From positions 827,979,503-828,043,502 of the forward strand of contig CM062819.1 of NCBI GenBank assembly GCA_031772625.1: DNA of 64,000 nt. The letters run 5' to 3'. The DNA is from Pinus tabuliformis. Its lineage: Eukaryota; Streptophyta; Pinopsida; Pinales; Pinaceae. Positions 11,696 to 21,837 of this stretch are shown here, piece by piece (positions within the stretch are counted from its first letter, which is position 1; each line of letters opens with the position of its first letter). The notes beneath the pieces were generated by a model. The model was not told the origin of the DNA. It made no database searches and worked only from the letters and a program-made list of their open reading frames with translations. The translations under genes and the position numbers were made by a program.

Positions 11696-11929
11696 TCTCT
11701 CCCAGTTTTGTTTTGGAAAAATGTTCACATCCAAACCTAGATCCAAGATAACCTGGTCCATCTCATAATATCCTATCTATGTTTTGAGCCTCATCTCGCG
11801 CCCTGTTCTTGCCTTATGTTTGCCATTTTTTCTAACTATGCATTGTCCATCAGGGGATTTTTCTTTGCCGACGCCCTTGTTTATTAAATCCTGTAGGCTT
11901 TTCACAACTTTTCTATCACGCAATAGTTT
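11696..11929 (-). pseudogene. End of gag and start of protease of G1, left of the copia insertion
   Basis: Immediately left of the copia 3' LTR the minus strand continues gag as LLRDRKVVKSLQDLINKG, matching in frame and sense the gag that stops at the other side of the insertion (17670 onward, ...TFLETCMK). Further on, V-I-L-D-L-G-L-D-V-N-I-F-P-K looks like a protease active-site loop, with D-L-G in place of the normal D-S/T-G. This piece shows that the copia element landed inside the gag-protease reading frame. Confidence 0.7.
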
Positions 11930-12105
11930 TGTCAGACCAGGAGGTAACTCCTCAAAGCAATTCGTGATATTCATTCAGGTTGGTCTTTATTATATACATG
12001 AGGGAGAGACTGTTCATTTCATCTCCCGGTGACTCTTCATATTTTCTATTATTTATTTACATCAATTTCAGTCATTCACCCAATCCTGATGATTAGGTGT
12101 CAACA
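11930..12105 (-). repeat. 3' LTR of the nested copia element
   Basis: 176 bp, very short for a copia LTR. Its left flank carries the target duplication AGTTT (11925-11929). The four sites where it differs from the 5' LTR keep C or G while the 5' LTR has T or A. Confidence 0.93.
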
Positions 12106-13637
12106 TTCTTAATCTGAGGGGATGTTGGTGATTCCAACCATTGTTCTGAATCTTTCAAGCTTTTCTCTTCCAAGCACTTTGGTGAAGATGTCTGCAATTT
12201 GCTCATTAGTGGAACAATGGTGGAGATGGATTGTTTTGGCCTCAAAATGATGTCAAATCAGATGATATTTTGTATTGATGTGCTTCGTTCGATCATGGAA
12301 CTTTGGGTTCTTGGCCAAATTTATTGCTGAGGTATTGTCAATCATGAGTGGAGTCGATTGTACTTGTTTTACCTACAAATCTTCAAGAATTTTCCTAAGC
12401 CACACAATTTCTTTTTTTTTCCTCAGCTACTGCCACATATTCTACCTCTGTTGTGGAATCTACTAGAACTGATTGTTTGCGTGATCTCTAGGAAACAGCT
12501 CCTGATCCAAGACTCATAGCATAATTTGAAGTAGATACCCTAGTTTCTTTGTCTCCATCGAAGTATGAATCAGAGTATCCAATCAAGCTGAAGTCGTCCA
12601 CTTGTGTATACTTGCATAAAAGTCTTGAGTTCCCTTCATGTACCTTAGAACTCTTTTTGCAGCAGACCAATGTCCCTCACAAGGCTTTTGCATAAACCTG
12701 GAGAGGATTCCAACAACAAACGAAATGTCTGGTCTGGTAGTATTTAGGCAGTTGAGACTTCCTACAAGCTGTCTATACTTTGTTGCATCCTCAAATTCTT
12801 TTCCTTCAATGGATGTGAGCTTTATGTTTTGTTCCATTGGAGTAGTAAGAGGATTGAATTCTGTCATGCCAAACCTGTTCAACAGATCTCCAATGTACTT
12901 ATTTTGAGAAAGGAATATGGACTTCAGATGTTGAGTTACCTCAATTCCTTCTTTATGGATGCAATGTAGCTTTCATTGTTCCCTGTCATCAAAAGATCAT
13001 CTACATATGCCACAAGATATACAACTGTTTTGCCAACCTTCTTGACAAATAAAGTTGCATCATCAAGATCAAAATGTTTGAAATTGAGTTTCAGAAGATG
13101 CTCAGTTAGTTTTTCATACCAGGCTTGCGGTGCTTAGTTGAGGCCATACAAGGATTTCACTAGTTTGCATACTTTATTTTCATGTCCTTTCACAACAAAT
13201 CCTTCAGGCTGGGACATAAAAACATTCTCTTTTAGATCTCCATTCAAGAAAGCAGTTTTTACATCCATTTGATGGACTTTCCAATCGTTCTAAGCTACTA
13301 GGGCAAAGAGTGTCCAGATGGTAGCCCATTTTGCTGTGGGGGCAAAAGCCTCCTCATAATCGACCCCTTCCTTCTATGAAAAACATTTTTCCACAAGCCT
13401 GGCTTTGTGCTTGTTAAGTGATCCATCAGCTTTATACTTGTTCTTGTAGACCCACTTGCAACCAATTGGTTTGATTCCTAATGGAGGATCAACCAGCTTC
13501 CAAGTTCCATTCTTTATTAGGGCATCATACTCTTTTTGCAACGCTTCTTTACATTCGTCATGAGAAGCAGCTTCTTTGAAGGAAGTTGGTTCGAAATCTA
13601 TAGACAAATTCAATTCACAATCATAAGAAACATCCAT
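12106..13637 (-). pseudogene. Copia reverse transcriptase and RNase H
   Basis: 13374-13637 holds the start of the copia RT (W-K-L-V-D-P-P ... IGCKWVYKNKYKADGS). The catalytic box reads L-V-A-Y-V-D-D-L-L-M-T near 12985-13025, so both RT aspartates are kept. 12583-12882 covers the RT-RNase H junction (YRQLVGSLNCLNTTRPDISF). RNase H follows with YSDSYFDGD (the usual Y-x-D-A-D-W-A-G is altered) and TTEVEYVA. The polyprotein ends with I-A-D-I-F-T-K and a stop near 12110. Frame changes and stops between 12900 and 13380 disrupt it. Confidence 0.88.
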
Positions 13638-13775
13638 ATCAACAGGTGAATTAGAGTCATCTACATCACCTCCATTTTTCCGGTTTGAATTTCTAGTTCC
13701 TGTCTTTCCAACCTCATCAGGATGAACATTTTCAAGTGTCTTTGTTAGCCACTTTGGGGGACCTTTCTCAGATGG

Positions 13776-14867
13776 TCAAGGCTGCTCTGTTGATTGAGTT
13801 GGGACTGAATCAAGATTGAGTCTCCCAAATCTATCAATCACATCACTTAAAGTATCATCTATTGGAGTTTCATGCAGGGGAGAGAGTGCTTCAGAAGAAG
13901 ATTCCACAGGTTGATCTAGTATAGGAATCCCCCCTTCAAGATGTGGAATCTGATTATCAAATTCTTGAAATGATTTTGCATTTGCGAATCTATCCAAGCG
14001 ATCAAGTTGCTGCTCAAAAACATTGTCAGTTTTGGATGTTTCAAGAAAGATTACATCTCTAGATACAACAAAATTTTTATTGACTTCATCATAGAGACGG
14101 TATGCTTTGGAGGTGTTTGAATACCCCAGGAAGATACACTTACGACTTCTTGCACCAAGTTTGTTTCTATGTACCTTTGGTATCAAGGCATAACATGTGG
14201 AACCAAAGACCCTAAGATGCTTTACTGAAGGAATGTGCCCATACCACATTTCATAGGGAGTCTTGTTTCTGATAGCATTAGATGGACATCTATTCTTCAT
14301 ATATACAGCACATAGAACTGCATCAGCCCAAAACATTAATTTTACATTTTTGAAAAACATCATGGAGCGCACCATATTTAAGATTGTCCGATTCATTCTT
14401 TCAGCTACACTCTTCTGTTGAGGATTATAAGGCACAGTTGTTTGATGTTTGATCCCATGTTGGCAAAGATAGTTTTCAAATTCATTTGAAGTGTATTCTT
14501 TTCCATTATCAGTGCAAATAGAGCCAATATTAGATTGTGCATCATTTTCAATCCATGTATGAAAGTTCTTGAATGTTTGAAAAGCATCAGATTTGTTCTT
14601 CAATAAATAAACCCAACACATTCTGGTGTAGTCATCAATAAATGTCATCATATATTTATTTCCATTTATAGAAGGAACAGGCATTAGACCACATAAATAT
14701 GAATGAATGACTTCAAGTTTTCTATGTGCTCTTGAATTTGAATCATGAAAAGACTGTTTTCTATGATTTCCTAGAATACAAGCATCACATTGCTTAAGTT
14801 TCCTAGGAATTGTAGGCAAACCAGTAACACCATTTTTCTTCAACAAGCAGAGCCTATCATAGTTCAA
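13776..14867 (-). pseudogene. Copia integrase
   Basis: A 363-residue open stretch. It has the end of the zinc-binding module (C-D-A-C-I-L-G), the catalytic core with M-M-T-F-I-D-D-Y-T-R (first Asp region), I-C-T-D-N-G-K-E-Y (second Asp) and S-V-A-E-R-M-N-R-T (Glu), so D-D-E is intact. The C-terminal copia motif F-G-S-T-C-Y-A-L-I-P and C-I-F-L-G-Y-S-N follows. This is the best-preserved part of the element. It would act in the virus-like particle to insert the cDNA. Stops on both sides separate it from protease and RT. Confidence 0.92.
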
Positions 14868-15185
14868 ATTTCCAAATCTAACTTGCCATAATAAACTTGA
14901 TGGAAGTGTACCTTCTTCATAATGAGAATTGTATGAGAAATGTTGTGCACGAGCAAAGGTACCCTACAACTTGAGAAGCCTTTCTTCTTCTATCCCCCTC
15001 ATGACAAGTGAGTGGTAAAATGATTTTCTCACCTCAAGCTTGCCATCAAACATATGAATGGAGTGACCTTACTGGCAGATGTGGACCAAGGACAACAAGT
15101 TTCTCTTCAGCTGTGGGAGATATAGAACATGATGCAGAAGAAATTCTGGAAGACCAGGCAATTTAGGCCTGATTGTGCCAAGCCC

Positions 15186-16262
15186 TCATGGTTTGAGTTT
15201 TGATTGGTCTGCAAAGTATACTGCTCCATCAACATTGTCAGTAAATTCTTCAAAAAATTCTTTTCTATGAGTCATGTGGCAAGTTTCTCCTGGACCAAGC
15301 AACCAATCATTTTTCCAAGAAGCAAGTGAAGCATTAAATAAGTCTTCATTTACTCCAATATTACATTGTGTCACAACATAATGAGCGGATTCAGTTGCTT
15401 TACCTTTGTTTGTGTCACTAGTTTTACCTTTGGGTTGTTTTCTTTGCTGCTCAATTTTTTTCCCAAGGTAACTTACGTGTGGAGGCATCATGTGATCCAT
15501 TTCTTTTGTAGCGTATGCAGTGCAAATCTGATTTTTCTCCTTGAGAGTGTTTGCCCCCCTGCCTCTGAAATATCTTCCTCTTCCTCTTTGACCACCTCTT
15601 CCTCTGGAAGAATCTTGGGAAATATTATTTTCTTTATGAGCAAGGCACACAGCCTCTTCAGAATATTCATGGGTTGTCTTCTTTCCAAAATCTTTCTCTC
15701 TTTCAGCAAATTTTTTCACAAGAGAGTCAAAGGTAATATCTTTGAGATTTCCATTTGCTTGCAATGACTCAAGATAATTGGAGTAAGTAGGATAAAGTGC
15801 CTTGAGAAAAGTGATAATAGGAATATCCAATTCAACCTTAATGGCTTTGATATCATGAATTATAGATTTTACTTCGGATGCAAGAGCAAGAGGATCATTA
15901 TTTTGTAATTCAAGAGTGAAGAGCTTAATCATGATTTGAACAAATTCAAGTGCAGAGTGCGAGTCATAGAGTTCCTTCATTTTTTGTAAGGCTTCGAAAG
16001 CATTTGAAAATGGAAAAATATGGTGACTCACCTCTTCACTTGCAGATGTTGCAATTAATGCATAGGCTTTTTTGTTCTTATTTTCCCAAATAGCGAACTC
16101 CTTGTCTAAGGTAGGTTGTTGTGGCTCTTTGTCTCCATCTCCAACACACACTCCTTTCCACAACTCATTGAAAATGAGGGTGTGTTTTATCTTCCGGGAC
16201 CACTCAGGATAGTTCTCCTTGCCAGTGAGAACTACTCCCACAATAGATATGATTGAATGCAT
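15186..16262 (-). CDS. Copia gag and start of protease
   Basis: I take the ATG at 16260-16262 (MHSIISIVGVVL) because it sits just before the copia gag start motif G-K-E-N-Y-P-E-W-S. The open frame runs 359 codons to a stop at 15186-15188. The gag domain (UBN2 type) is followed by a basic Arg-Gly stretch (RGRGGQRGRGRYFRGRG). The expected zinc knuckle is reduced to C-T-A-Y-x6-D-H and lacks two ligands. The frame then enters protease, where the expected W-L-x-D-S-G-A-T-x-H reads W-L-L-G-P-G-E-T-C-H, so the catalytic Asp is lost. The capsid could be made but the protease is dead. Confidence 0.85.
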   Translation of the reverse strand: MHSIISIVGVVLTGKENYPEWSRKIKHTLIFNELWKGVCVGDGDKEPQQPTLDKEFAIWENKNKKAYALIATSASEEVSHHIFPFSNAFEALQKMKELYDSHSALEFVQIMIKLFTLELQNNDPLALASEVKSIIHDIKAIKVELDIPIITFLKALYPTYSNYLESLQANGNLKDITFDSLVKKFAEREKDFGKKTTHEYSEEAVCLAHKENNISQDSSRGRGGQRGRGRYFRGRGANTLKEKNQICTAYATKEMDHMMPPHVSYLGKKIEQQRKQPKGKTSDTNKGKATESAHYVVTQCNIGVNEDLFNASLASWKNDWLLGPGETCHMTHRKEFFEEFTDNVDGAVYFADQSKLKP

Positions 16263-16301
16263 TGTAAAATCTAAGTGCTGTAAAAATACTTCTGCTGGCA
16301 A

Positions 16302-17470
16302 AAAATGTGCTTTTGTGGAGAAAAAAAACTTCTGCTGCTAAAAGAATGATTTTGATATATCGAGACAGAGGCATCGTTGTACAAAATGTAATACCATACA
16401 CCACAAGGTAATAGCATTCACCGTTCATCGACTCTAATATTTAATGACATATACAATGCAACAGCTCACAGTCACTAAAAAAAATCATACCATTGGTGCA
16501 GGAGAGGAGGCTCTCACGCATAGGCTCTAGACAACACTAGCATTGGAGCAGCATATCAATTGAAACAATGTATCAATTGAATGGATTAATCACACCATTT
16601 TTTTTAATGCATAAATCTTATAGTACGCTTACCGCACCATTTCGCACCTCTGTCATACAATATAGTCTTCAAAAAAAATTTCGCACCTCTTTGTCATACA
16701 ATATAGTCTTCAAAAAAAATTTCGCACCTCTCTATCATACAATATAGTCTTCAAAAAAATTTCACGCCTCTCTATCATACAATATAGTCTTCAAAAAAAT
16801 TTCGCACCTCTCTGTCATACAATATAGTCTTCAAAAAAATTTCGCACCTCATTCTAGATTCAACATTGTAGGCTAATGTATGTGTTCACCTCCATGTCTG
16901 TTGTGAGATCAATATACCAACAGTGTTACAACACTCAACGTAAATTAACCTGGAGCATTATATTAGAGTGGATTCATATGCCAAGGGCTGAGGTATCAGA
17001 AGATTGTGTATGGAGGAGGGCCATGGAGGAAGTAGTGAGCAATGCAATGTGGAGGGCCGAGTCGTGAGGTGCCAAGCGAGGAGTTGAATGAGATGCCAAA
17101 GTCAGTTGGTCAGCTTCTGGGTTTTATGATTTGGTCCACGAAGATCACCGAGGGCACTGCCAAGAATTCTCAGCCAGAGCCCAACTCGCAGAGTATGGAA
17201 ACGGATGAGGAGAGAGCCACAAAAAACCTTACGTTCTTTAACAACTACCTCCCCTCATACAACATTTAGAACTTGAATTCGCTCCATAGCGCTGCTCTAG
17301 CAATGTATGGCAATAGCGATAGTTTCAATGATAAGGAGTATAATGAGTTGTGGGTTATGATGCATTCAGGCCAGTGGAAGTGTCAGAGCTACTAGGCTAG
17401 CTAGTTTGCATAGGATTCAGAATACCATAGGTAGAATAGGGAGTTAAAAAGTATAGGGAAGCCAAAAGTG
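16302..17470 (-). other. Long untranslated leader of the copia element
   Basis: About 1.2 kb separates the primer binding site from gag, far longer than the 176-bp LTRs. No coding region continues in the sense direction. It contains the 40-bp tandem array at 16641-16850. The short + strand open frames at 16876-17269 are antisense and have no support. Confidence 0.6.
16641..16850. repeat. Tandem array of a 40-bp unit in the copia leader
   Basis: Five full units and a partial sixth, starting at 16641, 16680, 16721, 16761, 16801 and 16841, with steps of 39-41 bp. Each unit has TTCGCACCTC, CATACAATATAGTCTTC and an A run of 7-8. Unit differences are mostly single bases and A-run length. Confidence 0.92.
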
Positions 17471-17488
17471 GCGTTGGTTCTAATACCA
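17471..17488 (-). promoter_or_regulatory. Primer binding site of the copia element
   Basis: Directly after the 5' LTR the minus strand reads TGGTATTAGAACCAACGC, close to the common plant copia site TGGTATCAGAGC, complementary to the 3' end of initiator tRNA-Met. Confidence 0.85.
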
Positions 17489-17664
17489 TGTCAGACCAGG
17501 AGGTAACTCCTCAAAACAATTCATGATATTCATTCAGGTTGGTCTTTATTATATACATGAGGGAGAGACTGTTCATTTCATCTCTCGGTGACTCTTCATA
17601 TTTTCTATTATTTATTTACATCAATTTCAGTTATTCACCCAATCCTGATGATTAGGTGTCAACA
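17489..17664 (-). repeat. 5' LTR of the nested copia element
   Basis: 176 bp, followed on the right by the target duplication AGTTT (17665-17669) and on the left by the primer binding site. It differs from the 3' LTR at four positions, all C-to-T or G-to-A in this copy. Confidence 0.93.
17548..17555 (-). promoter_or_regulatory. TATA box in the copia 5' LTR
   Basis: The minus strand reads TATATAATAAAG in the middle of the LTR, a plausible core promoter for the genomic transcript. The same sequence is intact in the 3' LTR. Confidence 0.55.
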
Positions 17665-19423
17665 AGTTTCATGCAGGTCTCTAAGAATGTGGTAAGCACA
17701 AAGGGATCAACCTCTGTAGGCACACTAGTTTCTGGTACTCTGTTCTGGCTTGCTAGGGTAGAGGCCTCAACAAAGCTTTTCTTGGCTTCCATAAAATTTT
17801 TCTTAGCGCATGCCAAATCAAAACCATCTTCATTTTCTGGGGCCTTGCAGACCCATCCATCCTATTCAGGCTTTTTTCTTTTATCATCACCAGTTTTTAT
17901 TTCGCTTCTTAGCACTATGTTCATGCTCTTGTCCTCCTCATGGGGCTAAGCTCTCATCATCTGTAAGTTCTGCGTAGGTTGCTAAGGCTGTGCCTTTTTC
18001 TCTTGCATCTTAGATATCATCACTGGGCATTCCTCTATAGTGTGGTCAAACTGGATGTAGTATTGACATGATGGTCGTGTCTAATTTTGACACTCCTGTG
18101 CGTAGTGACCTGGTGTTCTGAAGTTGTACAAATAACCTGACCCCGACCTCTACTAGGCCCTCCTCCTCCTCAACCTAATCCTCTTCCTTGATATCCTCTG
18201 CACACTCCTCTAGTTCCCTGCTCTGAACGCTGAGTTTCTGCTTGCATTCGGTAGGTAGGCGTTCTTTCCATCATCAGTTCATAGTTACGACAATGGCACT
18301 CATCATGGCCCACTGATTTGCAGAAGGTGTAGAACAATTGTTGTGGTGTCTAAATGAACTTCTGAAGAAAATGAGAATTATCCAATGCATGTTTTCTAGC
18401 CACTTGATAAATAACGCACCATAGCATAGCCCCCATGCTTGGTCCTGATGGAGCTTCTCATCTTAGAGGAATTGGTCCCTCTCTCGTGATATAGTTCGCA
18501 AATACGAGACAATGGTCTTTATCATGCCCCTGGCTCTTACATTTCAGACACCAGAATTCTACGCATACCTCTAGCTTAGCCTCCTTATCTTTCTTCAAGC
18601 TCTACAATTCTAAGCATAAGCTCTATAACTGAGAATGGATTTGTTGTACCCCCAAGGTTGCATCCTACATAGGTGTCACATGCAACCTCATCGTGATTTC
18701 CAGGGCTTCTTCTTGAGTTCATATCTTCTGCTACGACAAAGCAATCCATAGGTGGGACAAAAGCGAGGCTATAAATCACTCGCGATACTGACCATCTGTG
18801 AGTTGCATGTTGGCTTTGCGGATCATACATTTCAACCTTTGATCTAACCCCCAAGGTGTCTCATCAACCCTCATCATGATCTCCTTAAATCCAACTACTG
18901 ACTGTGAGTCAGGCTTAGGCTTACTAAACTCTTTGTTTACATCAACCTTAGTCTATGTTAGCATTGCCACATGATTATCAGAATAATACTTAATATACCA
19001 TGTCAGCACGCGATCCTGTAGGGAAGTAACTAACTGCACCTTCTTTATGTTGTCATTAGTAATCTGTTGCACTGTCCACACAACATTCGCAACAAACTAG
19101 AACTGATCTGTATCTTCACTCCCTATACCTTTAAAAATTGGCAACTTCATTGTATTTGACATGTTGAACAACGGTGGTGGTGGTGGAGGTGTGGGCGGAG
19201 GTGTATGCGATGGAGGTGGAGGTGGAGTGGATGGATGATGTGTCTGTGGAAAACCCTGCCTTATCAGCTGGACAACACTTCGCGGTGAGGCCTGTACTGC
19301 TCCCTCGTCGTCACTTGAAGGAGGTCCAATCAATGGGCTATATTCAGGACCTGTTCTTTCTTGATCTCTGAAGAGTTTCCCACTTCTCGTAGCTCTGAAC
19401 ATCAAGGGAATGGCATAACCCAT
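17665..19423 (-). pseudogene. Gag of gypsy element G1
   Basis: On the minus strand 19097-19423 opens with a proline-rich N-terminus (a run of PPPP blocks) and then MSNTMKLPIFKGIGSEDTDQ, the capsid start. The capsid continues with Q-D-R-V-L-T-W-Y and GFKEIMMRVDETPW. From about 18560 to 18100 come cysteine/histidine clusters, including one reading F-C-K-S-V-G-H-D-E-C, the remains of zinc knuckles, and an Arg-Gly-rich stretch (GRGLG..GGGGPSRGRG). Stops and frameshifts break the frame. The gag ends abruptly at the copia target duplication and resumes at 11929. Confidence 0.78.
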
Positions 19424-19903
19424 TTTTCACATAACAACATCTTAATCCAAGTATTCAAAGTTCTTAAATACTTACCTTGTGGCCCCTTGAGAAATTGTTG
19501 CTCCACTTTGTTGTAGCTGACTGAGGTATCAACTGTGAATTCTATAACAAATCTTCCTATAATTCGATCGAGCCAGTGATCGACAGCTCATGCGATCTTG
19601 TCTTCAGAGGCTTCTAATCATTATACCAGTTATGGAGTCCACACTATTGTACCATTAAGCTTCCACCTCCCTTGGCCATTTGCCAACTTAGCTAACCACT
19701 CGCATAATTCGATCGGGAAGGTGTTGAAGAAAATTTCATGTATTTCCATATACAAATATCTATCCAACCACTACTCCTTTGACATGTGTGAATTCATGTT
19801 TTCCTGCACCACAAATTCAAGAATCTTTCTTTCCAACCACTTTTCAATTTCCTTCTTGGATTCTAGAGATGCGACATCACACATCTCCTTCAAGCAGATC
19901 CCA

Positions 19904-19921
19904 GTCCCGACAACGGAACCA
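19904..19921 (-). promoter_or_regulatory. Primer binding site of gypsy element G1
   Basis: Two bases inside the right-hand LTR the minus strand reads TGGTTCCGTTGTCGGGAC, similar to the plant gypsy site TGGCGCCGTTGCCGGGGA. It proves that the LTR at 19924-20912 is the 5' LTR of a minus-strand element. Confidence 0.8.
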
Positions 19922-20692
19922 TTTGTTGGCTTAGGGGGTCCTGACCCATGTTCAGAGTTAGTTGATCCAACCAACAAAATCCTACACGACTAGCCCTTTC
20001 GGTAAAAATCCGTGTAGCGCAAGCTGCAGTCACACTCAAAGCAGTATGGGGGGATGCAGGAACCAAGTTTCCACATCCAGAGATTAGTGTGATATATTTT
20101 AGTGCCCTAGATCTACCCTCACGTAGATCTATAAGCCCCTACGGCTCGGTACTGCAACTCTACTACAACAGCCTCTAGACCTTCGCAAAGGTCTACGATT
20201 ATCTTTGCAGACCCTTAACAGTCACATCATCCACTTACTTGCATCAGAAAATAACCCTAGATCTTATATCACACATATCTACTTAGATATTTTACTGAAC
20301 ATAATAGAATGTATCACAATCTTCCCGAAAGTACTTAACATGCAGTGCGTACAATTATTAATACTTATTCCATAGTTTTGTGCATCATTAGATCAATATT
20401 TCATAAATACATTATTCATCCACAAAATATATCACAATCATAAATAAAAAGATGTAAACAGATAAACAAAAGAATTCTTCGATAATCTTCTTTATTGATC
20501 TTCAGTTAGGATTTACAGACTCAAAACTACCCTGTGCACTTAGCTACAGGGGTCCCCAAACTCAGCTGCGGACTGTATCTAGGCCTCTGCGCACTCAACT
20601 ATAGAGCCTTTCTCTCCTAACTAACTCACTTCTTATTGCTATCTTATTGACCCATTACATACATGATCTCCCTTAGACTCTCTAAGACATGC

Positions 20693-20701
20693 CTATTTAT
20701 A
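20693..20701 (-). promoter_or_regulatory. TATA box of the G1 5' LTR
   Basis: Minus strand TATAAATAG, preceded by the perfect palindrome at 20706-20727. The copy in the 3' LTR has lost the first T. Confidence 0.5.
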
Positions 20702-20705
20702 CAAT

Positions 20706-20727
20706 CCCATGGTCCGCAGACCATGGG
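20706..20727. repeat. Palindrome beside the TATA box in the G1 LTR
   Basis: Nine-base arms CCCATGGTC and GACCATGGG around a 4-base centre, five bases upstream of the TATA box on the sense strand. The 3' LTR keeps it at 4616-4637 with a single arm mismatch. It may be a protein-binding site or only chance. Confidence 0.45.
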
Positions 20728-20912
20728 TGGATCTCAAAGCCAACTCATATTTACATAAATAAGGGGCTAAAACCCCTTTTACTCCTAATCATCTACACAC
20801 TCCACATCCACAATTCAGGGAGAAATTACATCATTTACAACATTTACATCAAAACTTGGGTTTTCAACCCCAAAACTGACCTAGGGGACCCCATCCCAAT
20901 AGGCTGCCAACA

Positions 20913-21837
20913 CAAAGATTGCGACTCGCCCTCGAGTCACTCGACTGGTGCAACGATCTTGCTGCAAAGATCCCCCAGCTCCACCTAAACTACTACAACA
21001 TCGACATCGCTCTGTGTACCTTCCTGTTTGACTTCTTCCACTAGCTTCTCTGTAGTTGGTCCTTCTGCAGCCAGCCTCATCATTTGTTGCGTTTGCTGCA
21101 AGCCCTTGAGCTTATCCTGAATATTTGTCTAGATTTGATAAGATTCTTCCAACCAAGGCTCTATCCTGGCCTTAAGAAATGCCTCCTTTTTTCTGTGCTT
21201 CTTCCACTTGTGTGAGGAGCTGCTCCCCCCTACAACTTGGCTAGGCGCTGTGCTGGTTTGATGGAGCGTGTCGCTGCCTTGACTTCATCATATTGCTTCT
21301 GGAGCTCCCAAATCTTAGTATTCAATGTCTGAAGGTTTTTATCTCCCTTCAGATTGGTCACCAACACCATAGCCTGCTCAAATACTATTGTACAGTCTAC
21401 AACTGTGGCGTCCAAAGTAGCTAGGCCTTCCTTGATCGCGGCTTTGTGCTGCTCCCGGACCTCTGGCAGAGTTGATGGTTGCATCTTCAATTGAAGCCCG
21501 GTTATCTTCATGTTGAGTTCAAATTGAACTCGACTAACCTCATCTTTTTACTTGCGCACACCAGCAACTAATTTTCTAATCTTCGCTTCTGGCTATACGT
21601 CCTCGGGAATATGGAGTTTGGGCACAGTTCTGCATGCCTCCGTGACCGCCAACTCCAATCGAGAACTGTGCACTTGGAGCACTTCCTTTTCTTCCAAAAT
21701 ATGTCTTCTCGGCAAATAGTTGTTGATTATTCACCTTGATCTCGCTGACAACACTAAGTGCTTGTTGTTCTCGAAGGTGAAGCTTCTCCACAACTCCATG
21801 TAATAGCGCATGCAACAGCTCTATTTGCATCACGGCA
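20913..21837 (-). pseudogene. Post-integrase ORF of a second G1 copy (copy B)
   Basis: The minus strand at 21230-21511 (93 residues) has charged heptad-like sequence, such as TLNTKIWELQKQYDEVKA, that parallels TLNTKIRELQK at about 5200 in copy A. Both stretches lie the same distance from a G1 LTR. 21576-21878 continues upstream with another open stretch, partly in the following repeat. The two copies diverge beyond about 21500. The copy is cut at 21838 by the 568-bp direct repeat, and the rest of element B is not in the window. Confidence 0.65.

Larger units (their letters stand above)
11930..17664 (-). mobile_element. Complete Ty1/copia retrotransposon nested in G1
   Basis: Two 176-bp LTRs (11930-12105 and 17489-17664) with TGTCAG...TCAACA ends flank a minus-strand gag-pol. 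The host sequence is duplicated as AGTTT at 11925-11929 and 17665-17669, which proves a true insertion. The order gag, protease, integrase, RT, RNase H is diagnostic of Ty1/copia. The LTRs differ at 4 of 176 positions by my count, so the insertion is much younger than G1. The coding part is broken by stops between gag-protease and integrase and within RT. Confidence 0.95.
3833..20912 (-). mobile_element. Ty3/gypsy LTR retrotransposon G1, interrupted by a copia element
   Basis: Two LTRs of 989 bp with TGTTGG...CCAACA ends bound a minus-strand element. A tRNA primer site lies next to the right-hand LTR. The internal order on the minus strand is gag (19423 downward), protease, two gag-like segments, RT, RNase H, integrase, and a long post-integrase ORF. 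Removing the 5735-bp copia insertion and its 5-bp target duplication leaves about 11.3 kb. The LTRs are about 85-88% alike by eye, so this is an old insertion. Catalytic residues of RT and integrase are lost. The right flank is not host DNA but the 3' end of another copy, so no target duplication is expected on that side. Confidence 0.85.
19924..20912 (-). repeat. 5' LTR of G1, shared as 3' LTR by an upstream copy
   Basis: 989 bp with TGTTGG...CCAACA ends, the same length as the LTR at 3833-4821. On its left are a primer site and gag, so it is a 5' LTR. On its right (20913 onward) is the post-integrase ORF of the same family, exactly as next to the 3' LTR. One LTR therefore joins two G1 copies in tandem. 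Confidence 0.85.

Noticed and set aside
16641..16850. Regularly spaced 40-bp repeats taken as a CRISPR array
   Set aside because: The units are contiguous tandem copies with no unique spacers, inside a plant retrotransposon.
16876..17269. Two + strand open frames in the copia leader
   Set aside because: They lie antisense in an untranslated leader, with no similarity and no promoter.
19174..19371. 65-residue + strand frame rich in Val and Glu
   Set aside because: It is the antisense of the proline-rich N-terminus of G1 gag.
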